Source: JANQPX01 sp051010395
GTDB lineage: Bacteria; Pseudomonadota; Alphaproteobacteria; Geminicoccales; Geminicoccaceae
Assembly (NCBI GenBank): GCA_051010395.1
Contig: JBPCVQ010000441.1
Span: 1-10,430, forward strand
DNA length: 10,430 nucleotides
Direction: 5' to 3'
The position numbers and the translations under genes are program-made. Each line of letters opens with the position of its first letter. Positions within the stretch are counted from its first letter, which is position 1. Below, in pieces: positions 1 through 6,534 of this stretch. The notes beneath the pieces are model-generated. The model searched no databases, was not told the origin of the DNA, and saw nothing but the letters and a program-made list of their open reading frames with translations.

Positions 1-16
1 GTCCTATCTAGTATGA

Positions 17-42
17 GGGATGGCCGATTCGTCGGCCATCCC
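17..42 (+). promoter_or_regulatory. GC-rich stem-loop ahead of the unknown gene at 67
   Basis: Bases 17-27 pair perfectly with 32-42 (11 bp) around a TTCG tetraloop at 28-31. There is no T-run after the stem on either strand, so it is not a standard intrinsic terminator. It may be the end of an upstream transcript or a structured 5' leader for the gene starting at 67. The pairing is seen directly; the role is inference. Confidence 0.55.
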
Positions 43-53
43 CACCCAAAAAC

Positions 54-62
54 GGGGGGAGG
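54..62 (+). promoter_or_regulatory. Ribosome binding site deciding the start at 67
   Basis: A purine-rich run, GGGGGGAGG, ends four bases before the ATG at 67. The alternative in-frame ATG at 13 has no such site and lies just before the stem-loop, so the start at 67 is preferred. Part of this run could pair with the CCC at 45-47 and mask the site. Confidence 0.6.
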
Positions 63-66
63 AAGC

Positions 67-1806
67 ATGATGGAAGCGCTGCACCCACCGACACCTGATG
101 TGCCCTTGCGCTCGCCCGCTGATGTCATGCGCCTTGCCAGGCTCGGTTCGTTTCATCAAAGCCGCCTCTCCTTCATGCGTACGTTGCTGCGCCGATTGAA
201 AGGTGAGCGCTGGACATTCGATCGGCCGAAATTCGACATTGATGCGAAAGGCGTGGGCGTTGCCGTCTACTCGGCGCACGGTCCCGAGCAGAGCTACAGC
301 CTGGTCTGCTTTGCCCACGACCTGCCCGCGGACAAGCGTTCGGACCGGGTGATTGCGGAAGCCTGGGACAGCACCTTCACCCTGTTCGACGGCGTACCCG
401 ATGAGGACGATATCGAGCGCCTCGCACAAAACGTGCCGAAGCAGGAAGCCGGTCGGATCACGTCTCGCGAGATCAGCCTTTCCCGCGCGAACCGCTCCGT
501 GCGCATGTTCGACTATGTCGTGGAATGCCTCGCCGCAGGCCAACAACCGGACCGAGCGAAAATCGAAGACGTCGGCTATCTGATGCGCACCACCGCCGTC
601 TACGGTTCCGGCAAGTTCGGCGCCGCCGATCGTGAAGCGATTGCGGATCGTCCGGAGTTCAAAGGTCCGTTCCAGGCCGAAATGCTCTCTGTTTTCCTGA
701 CGCGCGCCTACGTGCTCGATCTGGTCGAACACCTGGCGAGGTCCAAGTCCCCCCAATCGGCGGTGCCGATCGAACCGAAGCTTCGCCGGCGCTTCGGGGT
801 CGGCAATTCCACCGGCCTCGGCATGGCGCCGTTCATCGTCAACCACCCGATGCTGCTCAACAACTGGATCGCCGCCCGCGAAGAAGCCCTGGCCCGCATC
901 CGGGCGTTGGCCAGCGCCTCGGTTGACGAAAAAAAGAAATTTCAGGATTTCGTCATACGCGCTCGCATCAATGCCGAGGAGTGGTCGTCCGAGCACCCCC
1001 TGCAGGTCGAGAAGCTCATTATGCTCCGGACGGATCTCACCCGCCTTGAACAGCATGTTGCCGCCGGCAACCTCGAAGGTGAGGCGCCCTGGGATCGGCT
1101 CTATCGGTGGTCTGAGAGCAATCTCTCGATCGAGGGCCAGGAGCAGCTGGTCTCGCTGATGCTGGAACCCTACGGCGATCTCATCGACGGCCTTGCCGAC
1201 AGCATGGGCGCTGATGAGGACACCTGCTTTCGCATCGATGGCGCAATGCCGCTGGACCAACTCCGCGCAATCGTCGACGACATTTACGGCTGGGCGCTCA
1301 AAATCGACTGGACCTTGCCCGAAAACCTCGCTCGGGTCTGGTACGTCTCGGAAGAAAAGCTCGAGCCCAGGCTCGGCGAGCGTTTCGAAGAACCGATCGA
1401 ACCCTTCGAACAGCCACTCGCCCCCGGCCGCGACGTGGCGGGCATGGCCCGCTGCATTGACTCCTGGAGCGGGGAGCCAAGCACTGCCGCTTTTCTCCTC
1501 GCCCACCCGGAGCACCGCCACATCGCGAGGCGGGTGCAGATTGCGGCAAGATTTCCCTATGCCGAAATCCGCGACAACACCATCTCGTCAGCCCTTCTCC
1601 CTATCGACCTGCTGCGCTGCAAGCTTTCCTTCTTCGGCGCCACCCATTTCGATCCGCGCTCCGACCGCTGGGTGCGCATCAACATGTTTCAAGGCGCCCC
1701 CTTCCCCCACGAAGTCGCCACAGGCGACAGCGATGACTGGTGTTACCCTCCGCTGCCAGCAGCAAATGCCGAACTTCGAGACCAGGACCACCCGACGTGT
1801 CCGTGA
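67..1806 (+). CDS. Conserved-looking soluble protein of unknown function (579 aa), first gene of the DUF3726/Ldh operon
   Basis: I do not recognise a named family. The product is a soluble, charged protein with no signal peptide and no membrane segment. The N-terminal ~50 residues are basic and helical-looking. Around residues 243-260 there is a glycine/asparagine-rich stretch (GVGNSTGLGMAPFIVNHP) that looks like a conserved loop, possibly binding a ligand. The middle (about 265-400) is charged and probably helical, and the C-terminal third is rich in aromatic residues and prolines. The start at 67 is chosen over 13 for its strong ribosome binding site; an ATG at 70 is equally possible. The stop overlaps the start of the DUF3726 gene, so the two are probably translationally coupled and may work together. 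Its length, codon use and tight coupling argue for a real gene and against the long antisense frame over the same stretch. The function is unknown; I infer only that it serves the same process as DUF3726 and the Ldh-family enzyme. Confidence 0.85.
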   Translation: MMEALHPPTPDVPLRSPADVMRLARLGSFHQSRLSFMRTLLRRLKGERWTFDRPKFDIDAKGVGVAVYSAHGPEQSYSLVCFAHDLPADKRSDRVIAEAWDSTFTLFDGVPDEDDIERLAQNVPKQEAGRITSREISLSRANRSVRMFDYVVECLAAGQQPDRAKIEDVGYLMRTTAVYGSGKFGAADREAIADRPEFKGPFQAEMLSVFLTRAYVLDLVEHLARSKSPQSAVPIEPKLRRRFGVGNSTGLGMAPFIVNHPMLLNNWIAAREEALARIRALASASVDEKKKFQDFVIRARINAEEWSSEHPLQVEKLIMLRTDLTRLEQHVAAGNLEGEAPWDRLYRWSESNLSIEGQEQLVSLMLEPYGDLIDGLADSMGADEDTCFRIDGAMPLDQLRAIVDDIYGWALKIDWTLPENLARVWYVSEEKLEPRLGERFEEPIEPFEQPLAPGRDVAGMARCIDSWSGEPSTAAFLLAHPEHRHIARRVQIAARFPYAEIRDNTISSALLPIDLLRCKLSFFGATHFDPRSDRWVRINMFQGAPFPHEVATGDSDDWCYPPLPAANAELRDQDHPTCP

Positions 1807-2489
1807 AAAACGAGATCCAAGTCCCGCCCCCGGCGGCCCGCCGGTCTCTCAATGAAATTGAGGTGATGGGCAAGCGGGCGGCGCGGGGTGGAGGCCTGCC
1901 TTGGGGCCTTGCGGAGGAGGCGGGCAAGGCGGCGCGCTGGCTGACGGCGCGCGGATTGCCTGGGGTAGAACAGCTGGCGGATATTCTGACGGACAACGAT
2001 AAGCGGCTTTATGTCGAGCTGGCGCCAGCGGAAGTGGATGGCGTCTGGCAGGCATCTTCCCGCCAACTTTGCCCGCTGATAACCGGTGCTGCTGTTTGCG
2101 ACCTGGCTGCCGAGATCGCCAAAGGCCGTGTCATCGAGCTCGGTGCTACGATGCGGCCGCTGCTGCTGGCGCCCTACGTCGCCGGCGCCGCCAAGCTGAC
2201 AGGTGTTGCCGTCGTGCTCGATTGGGACGATGTGAAGATGACCCTGACACCCGATGGCATGGCGATAGAAGGCAATCGCGATGCGTTGATGGCGAGGGGC
2301 ACGGAACGGGTGCGTTGCCGTCGCGCCGATGAGCAAACTAACGTGCCTGCCAGCGAGTTCGTCAACGAGCCGGCCGTGCCGGCGGCGGCCTGGGCACGGC
2401 TCGCGGCTCTCGCCCAGCGAACGTTCGCGCCGGCGACCGAGGCATCGCGCCTGTCCGGCGCCGGTGCTGGTCTCAGCGACAATAACTGA
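1797..2489 (+). CDS. DUF3726-family protein
   Basis: This is a soluble protein of about 230 aa matching what I remember of DUF3726, a bacterial family of unknown function with members of similar size. The recognisable block is near the N-terminus: SLNEIEV followed about 5 residues later by ARGGGLPWGLAEEAG, at residues 15-41 counted from the GTG at 1803. The rest alternates hydrophobic and acidic segments; there is no signal peptide or membrane helix. Two GTG starts compete: 1797 has AGGA at 1784-1787 with 9-base spacing, while 1803 gives a 4-base GTGA overlap with the stop of the preceding gene. Either implies translational coupling. A GTG at 1740 would extend the frame by 19 low-complexity residues and is unlikely. 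An Ldh-family dehydrogenase follows after 31 bases. The conserved charged motif could suggest a small accessory enzyme or subunit, but no activity can be assigned. Confidence 0.78.
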   Translation: MSVKNEIQVPPPAARRSLNEIEVMGKRAARGGGLPWGLAEEAGKAARWLTARGLPGVEQLADILTDNDKRLYVELAPAEVDGVWQASSRQLCPLITGAAVCDLAAEIAKGRVIELGATMRPLLLAPYVAGAAKLTGVAVVLDWDDVKMTLTPDGMAIEGNRDALMARGTERVRCRRADEQTNVPASEFVNEPAVPAAAWARLAALAQRTFAPATEASRLSGAGAGLSDNN

Positions 2490-2520
2490 AAGAAACCCGC
2501 ATTTTCGAAAGTTGAAAGAA

Positions 2521-3534
2521 ATGACCGAAGCACCCGTCATGACCCTGGATGAGATCGAGGATCTTGCCCTTCGTGCCCTGATCGCGGCCGGAACGTCGGA
2601 GACCAACGCCCGCCCACTCGCCAAGGCGACCGCCGCGACCGAGGCCGATGGTATCGCCAGCCACGGGCTCGCTTACATCCCCATCTATTGCGAGCATGTG
2701 CGCTGCGGCAAGGTCGACGGGCAGGCGACACCGGTCCTGACTAGCCCGGCGCCATCGGTGATCGCCGTCGACGCCGCCACCGGCTTTGCCCATCCGGCGA
2801 TCGACCTCGGCTTCGAGACGCTGATTGGTACAGCGCGCGAGCAAGGCGTGGCAGCGCTTGCCGTCCGTAACTCGTATAATTGCGGCGTACTTGGCTATCA
2901 CACCCGACGCCTCGCCCTGGAGGGTCTGCTGGCCATCGGCTTCACCAACGCCCCGGCTTCGATCGCCCCATCCGGGGGCCGCCGCCCCGCGGTCGGCACC
3001 AACCCTTTTTCCATCGCTGCACCCGATGGTGCTGGTGGCACCTCGGTGCTGATCGACCAGAGCGCCAGCGTGATTGCCAAGAGCGAGATCATGAAACACG
3101 CCCGCGAAGGCATGCCTATTCCGGAAGGATGGGCGCTTGATCCAGACGGCCAGCCGACCACCGATCCCGAAATCGCCCTCAAAGGCTCGATGGCCCCCTC
3201 CGGCGGTTACAAGGGCGTTGGCGTCGTGCTGACGGTCGAGATCATGGCGGCCGCCATGACCGGCGCGACGCTCGGCATCAACGCCAGCCCGTTCTCGGGG
3301 ACCAAAGGTGGTCCCCCCAGGACTGGCCAGTTTTTCCTGGCCATCGAACCCGGCGCGACCTCGGGTGACCTATTCGCCGAACGCATCGCTTCGCTGGTCG
3401 AGGAACTGCGCGAGCAGCCCGGCGTCCGCGTCCCCGGCGATGGCCGGAGGGCGGCAAGACGACGCGCTGAACAAAAAGGTGTCGCCGTCAATCCGGCCAC
3501 CCTCGCCAAAGTCGAGGCCTGTCTTTCAAGCTGA
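2521..3534 (+). CDS. Ldh-family NAD(P)-dependent oxidoreductase (malate/L-lactate/sulfolactate dehydrogenase-like)
   Basis: This 337-aa cytoplasmic protein belongs to the LDH2/MDH2 family (not the classical Rossmann LDH), whose members reduce 2-oxo acids or cyclic imino acids with NAD(P)H: malate, ureidoglycolate, (R)-sulfolactate, and piperideine/pyrroline-2-carboxylate. Visible family blocks are ADGIASHGL (42-50), the VGTNPFSIAAP nucleotide-binding segment (158-168), the WALDPDGQPTTDPE stretch (204-217), GGYKGVGVVLTVEIMA (228-243) and the C-terminal VPGDGRR (304-310). Length is normal for the family. At residues 117-122 it reads NSYNCG where many members have a histidine (NSxHxG), so the usual catalytic His seems replaced by Asn; a sulfolactate-dehydrogenase-like subgroup is possible but unproven. 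The ATG at 2521 has only a weak GAAAG upstream, and ATG 2539 is an alternative. It is the third gene of the operon, 31 bases after DUF3726, and ends 13 bases from the convergent ATPase gene. Family certain, substrate not. Confidence 0.88.
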   Translation: MTEAPVMTLDEIEDLALRALIAAGTSETNARPLAKATAATEADGIASHGLAYIPIYCEHVRCGKVDGQATPVLTSPAPSVIAVDAATGFAHPAIDLGFETLIGTAREQGVAALAVRNSYNCGVLGYHTRRLALEGLLAIGFTNAPASIAPSGGRRPAVGTNPFSIAAPDGAGGTSVLIDQSASVIAKSEIMKHAREGMPIPEGWALDPDGQPTTDPEIALKGSMAPSGGYKGVGVVLTVEIMAAAMTGATLGINASPFSGTKGGPPRTGQFFLAIEPGATSGDLFAERIASLVEELREQPGVRVPGDGRRAARRRAEQKGVAVNPATLAKVEACLSS

Positions 3535-3547
3535 AGAGATGACGGCG

Positions 3548-4645
3548 TCAATCCCGAAGTAGCGTCAAGCATTCCTGCTCCCAGCCGATCCATAAACGAT
3601 CGGAGTCGATGCGATCGACGGCGGTATCCTCTACGAAGGCCCTAATGGTCGCCTCCTTGTCGCTCGTCCCGTAGCCGACTGCGATGTCGAGCACGGTTCG
3701 GCTGCCCTTGAAGACTTGCTTGACCACACGCCCTTCAAGCTGGTTGTCGACGATGGGAGGTTCCCGATGCAGCTTGACCCGCTCGGGGCGCAGGGCGGCG
3801 GTTGCGGTCTGGCCAATGGTCGGGCGGCGACCACCAGCAGTAGCGTGTAGCGTGAAACCCTGCCAGTCGATGGTGATGCGCTCTCCTTCGATATTTTTGA
3901 CCGTGCCGGAGAAGAGATTGGTTTCGCCGATGAACTCGGCGACGAAACGGCTGGCGGGATGATGATAGAGGTCTTCCGGCGTGCCGCTCTGCTCGACACG
4001 CCCCTCGTTCATCACCACGATCCGGTCCGACATGGTGAGCGCTTCGTCCTGGTCGTGCGTCACGAAGAAGAAGGTCTTGCCGGTGCGCCTCTGAATGTCC
4101 TTGAGCTCAAGCTGAACCTGGGCGCGGAGCTTGGCATCGAGAGCGGCGAGCGGTTCGTCGAGCAGGAGTAGGCGTGGATCGGGAGCCAGTGCTCGGGCGA
4201 GGGCCACCCGCTGACGCTGACCGCCGGAGAGTTGATCGGGCATGCGGTCGCGAAGGGCTTCCAGTTCCAGTAAGGTCAGCAGCTCGTCAAGCCGGCGATC
4301 GATTTCGGTGCGGCTCTTGCCCTTGAGCTCCAGCCCGAAGGCCATGTTGCCGGCGACGGTCATATGCGGAAACAAAGCATAGTCCTGGAACACCATATTG
4401 ACGTCGCGCTTGTTGGGCGGGTGCGCGGTGACGTCCTCGCCGCCGACGATCACAAGTCCTGCGTCCGGCTGCTCAAAGCCGCCGATGATGCGAAGCGTGG
4501 TCGACTTGCCGCAGCCGCTTGGTCCGAGAAAGGTCACGAACTCGCCGGCCATGATCTGCATGTCGAGATCGTCCACGGCGACGACATCACCGAAGCGCTT
4601 GGTGATGTGGTCGAGATGAACGACAACATCGGTTTTCGCGGTCAT
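3548..4645 (-). CDS. ABC transporter ATP-binding protein, PotA-type (polyamine/opine-class importer)
   Basis: This 365-aa ATPase sits on the cytoplasmic face of the inner membrane and drives the importer formed with the two permeases and the binding protein encoded upstream. All ABC motifs are intact: Walker A GPSGCGKST (41-49), Q-loop at Q87 (MVFQDYALFPH), signature LSGGQ (139-143), Walker B LLLLDEP (159-165), D-loop AALD (167-170) and switch H197. After the nucleotide-binding domain (to about 235) comes a TOBE-type C-terminal domain (about 240-365, with ALRPERVKLH), typical of the MalK/PotA/CysA class. The ATG at 4645 lies 16 bases after the second permease's stop, with GGGA about 11 bases before it. 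It is the last gene of the minus-strand operon. Overall resemblance is to spermidine/putrescine ATPases, but this class also serves opines, iron and other solutes, so the substrate is undetermined. Confidence 0.95.
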   Translation of the reverse strand: MTAKTDVVVHLDHITKRFGDVVAVDDLDMQIMAGEFVTFLGPSGCGKSTTLRIIGGFEQPDAGLVIVGGEDVTAHPPNKRDVNMVFQDYALFPHMTVAGNMAFGLELKGKSRTEIDRRLDELLTLLELEALRDRMPDQLSGGQRQRVALARALAPDPRLLLLDEPLAALDAKLRAQVQLELKDIQRRTGKTFFFVTHDQDEALTMSDRIVVMNEGRVEQSGTPEDLYHHPASRFVAEFIGETNLFSGTVKNIEGERITIDWQGFTLHATAGGRRPTIGQTATAALRPERVKLHREPPIVDNQLEGRVVKQVFKGSRTVLDIAVGYGTSDKEATIRAFVEDTAVDRIDSDRLWIGWEQECLTLLRD

Positions 4646-4661
4646 GTCTTAAAATCCCAGG

Positions 4662-5447
4662 TCACGGCGTGACCTTCATTTTTCTCGTCCAGCGTTCTGC
4701 CCATAGCCCTACAACGGCGGTGAGCACGAGGGCGACGGTGGAGATGGCATTGATCTCGGGCGACATGCCGGAGCGGAGCTTGGCGAAGATCAGGACCGGC
4801 AAAGTCGGCTCATAGCCACCGAGGAAGAACGAACGGACGAAGTCGTCGAAGCTCAACAGCATGCAGAAGACGGCGGCACCGATCAGAGCGGGTTTCAAAT
4901 AGGGCAAGGTGATACGCAGGAAGGTGACGGCCTCATCCGCGCCAAGATCGCGCGCGGCTTCAAGCTGGCTTTTCGGCAAGGTGCTGAGTCTCGCCATAAC
5001 GACGAGGGCGACGAACGGCACGTTGTGCACGGTATGACCGAGGATGATCGCCAGCATACCCGGTTCGATTTCCAGGAGCCGCGCATAGATGCGAAGGGAA
5101 ATCGCCGAGATGATTCCAGGGATGACCGCTGGCAGGCAGGTGAGCGCGAACAGGACCGCGCGGCCGAAAAAACGGTTGGGGCCGAGGAGGAGGGCAATCC
5201 AGGTGCCGATGGCCAGCGAGAGCAACGTCGATGCGATCGCAATGGTCATGGAGTAGAGAAAAACGTCGGTCACCTGGGCGCTTTGGAAGACGCCGAGGTA
5301 CCAGTCGATCGTCCAGCCTTTAATCGGAAAGCCGATGAACTTGCTGTCCTTGAAGCCCATCAGCACCATCAGCATGAGGGGCACGAACAGATAGACGACG
5401 AACGCCCAGTAGACCACCGACATCAGGACACGGGTGTTGCGGGTCAC
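4662..5447 (-). CDS. ABC transporter permease, PotC-type (second membrane subunit)
   Basis: This 261-aa inner-membrane protein is the second permease of the polyamine-class importer. About six membrane helices are visible, at roughly residues 10-31, 63-88, 96-118, 130-152, 186-206 and 233-252. The cytoplasmic EAA loop that contacts the ATPase is EAARDLGADEAVTFLRITLP at 163-182. I place the start at the GTG at 5445-5447, which overlaps the first permease's TGA by 4 bases (GTGA) and has AAGGGA 8 bases upstream; the longer open frame to 5552 would add an unlikely Arg-rich extension lying entirely inside the first permease gene. The product ends RKMKVTP. Length and helix count match PotC. The ATPase gene follows after 16 bases. 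Substrate unknown. Confidence 0.93.
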   Translation of the reverse strand: MTRNTRVLMSVVYWAFVVYLFVPLMLMVLMGFKDSKFIGFPIKGWTIDWYLGVFQSAQVTDVFLYSMTIAIASTLLSLAIGTWIALLLGPNRFFGRAVLFALTCLPAVIPGIISAISLRIYARLLEIEPGMLAIILGHTVHNVPFVALVVMARLSTLPKSQLEAARDLGADEAVTFLRITLPYLKPALIGAAVFCMLLSFDDFVRSFFLGGYEPTLPVLIFAKLRSGMSPEINAISTVALVLTAVVGLWAERWTRKMKVTP

Positions 5448-6424
5448 TGCAAGAGTCCCTTGCCGTCCCGGCCCATGACCTTCAGGAAGAGGCCGGTCAG
5501 TGCCAGCGTCGCGATCAGCATGATGCTTGCGAAAGCAGCGCCGACGGGCCACTCATCACCGGCGACATGGAAGAAGCCGGCGATGGTCTCGGCAAACACC
5601 GTGGTGCTCGGGCCACCGAGCAGCACCGGCGTCGCGTAGAAGCCGGTGGAGATCAGGAAGACCAGCGTACAGCCCGATGTGATGCCTTCCTTGGAGAGCG
5701 GCAGCGTCACTCGCCAAAAGCGCGTCCAAGGACCTGCGCCCAGATCGGCCGCAGCTTCTCTGTAGCTGTCCGGGATTTTTTCCAGCGCCGAGTACAGAGG
5801 GAGAAGCATGTAGAGCGCTGTGAGGTAGATGATGCCGAGGCTCATCGAAAAGGTGGTGTACATGAAAGGGATCGGCCGCTCGATCAGACCGATCGACTTC
5901 AGAAGAAGATTCACCGCGCCATTGTTGCCGAGCAGAATCATGATCGCGTAGGTGCGAACGATCTCTCCCACCCAGAACGGAATGAGCAGCAGCAGCAAAA
6001 AAATCATCTGGTTTCGGCGTTTGACGTGCTTGGCCAGGAAATAGGCGACGGGGTAGGTGATCAGCAATGTGCAGAGGGTGCAGACCAACGCGAAGGCCAG
6101 CGTACGGAAAAACGGCATCATGAAGATGCGTTCTTCAAAGAACTTCGCCCAGTTGGCCAGCGTCCACCCCGGTTCCTGACCGACGGTCGGCGGATAGCTG
6201 TCGAGGAAGCTTACCCAGAACATCTGCAGGATCGGCCCGAGATGGGCGATCAGCACCCAGGCGACCGGCAACGAGGCGAGCAGCAAGAACTGCCGCCTCG
6301 GCGATTTGAAGATGAAGTCGGCAACCGCCTGATAGACGACGTTATTGACGACACTGCCCCAGCGCCAACCGGCGCCGGTATACTGGACCTCGTCAGTGAT
6401 GGTGGGCGTTTGTGTTCTGGCCAT
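5444..6424 (-). CDS. ABC transporter permease, PotB-type (first membrane subunit)
   Basis: This 326-aa inner-membrane protein pairs with the next permease to form the translocation channel. It has a ~45-residue N-terminal cytoplasmic extension, then about six helices (roughly 46-70, 106-131, 140-162, 187-211, 250-270 and 292-316). The EAA loop is EAAADLGAGPWTRFWRVTLP at 223-242, which docks on the ATPase. The large periplasmic loop between helices 1 and 2 (SYPPTVGQEPGWTLANWAKFF) is usual for PotB relatives. The ATG at 6424 has no good ribosome binding site: the bases before it read AACCCCT. It follows the binding-protein gene after 102 bases containing small inverted repeats, the usual place for lowering permease expression relative to the binding protein. 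Its stop overlaps the next start by 4 bases. Confidence 0.93.
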   Translation of the reverse strand: MARTQTPTITDEVQYTGAGWRWGSVVNNVVYQAVADFIFKSPRRQFLLLASLPVAWVLIAHLGPILQMFWVSFLDSYPPTVGQEPGWTLANWAKFFEERIFMMPFFRTLAFALVCTLCTLLITYPVAYFLAKHVKRRNQMIFLLLLLIPFWVGEIVRTYAIMILLGNNGAVNLLLKSIGLIERPIPFMYTTFSMSLGIIYLTALYMLLPLYSALEKIPDSYREAAADLGAGPWTRFWRVTLPLSKEGITSGCTLVFLISTGFYATPVLLGGPSTTVFAETIAGFFHVAGDEWPVGAAFASIMLIATLALTGLFLKVMGRDGKGLLQ

Positions 6425-6469
6425 AGGGGTTGTTCAACGCCCGCAGACGGTTCGGGCTTCGATTACGCA

Positions 6470-6493
6470 GGCCGTGGCATGCCCATAACGGCC
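6470..6493 (-). other. Inverted repeat between binding-protein and permease genes
   Basis: GGCCGT at 6470-6475 pairs perfectly with ACGGCC at 6488-6493 around a 12-base loop that itself contains the palindrome GGCATGCC. A weaker pair, GCCCG/CGGGC, lies at 6439-6443 and 6453-6457. Such structures commonly protect upstream binding-protein mRNA or attenuate downstream permease expression; that role here is inference. Confidence 0.4.
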
Positions 6494-6520
6494 CGCGCAA
6501 CGAAGAACCAAGTCCAGCGA

Positions 6521-6534
6521 CTGCCGCTAGGCAG
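6521..6534 (-). other. Short stem-loop over the stop codon of the binding-protein gene
   Basis: CTGCC (6521-6525) pairs with GGCAG (6530-6534) with a 4-base loop containing part of the TAG stop. It has no T-run, so it is not a classical terminator. It may be a chance pairing or may belong with the nearby inverted repeat as an mRNA-stabilising 3' structure. Confidence 0.3.

Noticed and set aside
4..1521. 505-codon open frame on the minus strand
   Set aside because: It is antisense to the 579-aa gene, which has a strong ribosome binding site and is coupled to DUF3726. The antisense product shows only shadow-type composition, although since the sense gene is itself unrecognised this rejection is slightly less certain than the others.
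2329..2520. Extended N-terminus of the Ldh-family protein
   Set aside because: The extra residues are basic low-complexity and overlap the end of the DUF3726 gene; family members start near the MTEAPVMTLDEIE segment.
3535..3560. TGAC/GTCA inverted repeat at 3540-3550 as a bidirectional terminator
   Set aside because: It has only 4 base pairs with a 3-base loop and no T-runs on either side; too weak to call.
5448..5552. Longer start for the second permease
   Set aside because: It would add an Arg-rich, non-conserved stretch inside the preceding gene. The GTG at 5447 overlaps the upstream stop by 4 bases and gives the normal PotC length.
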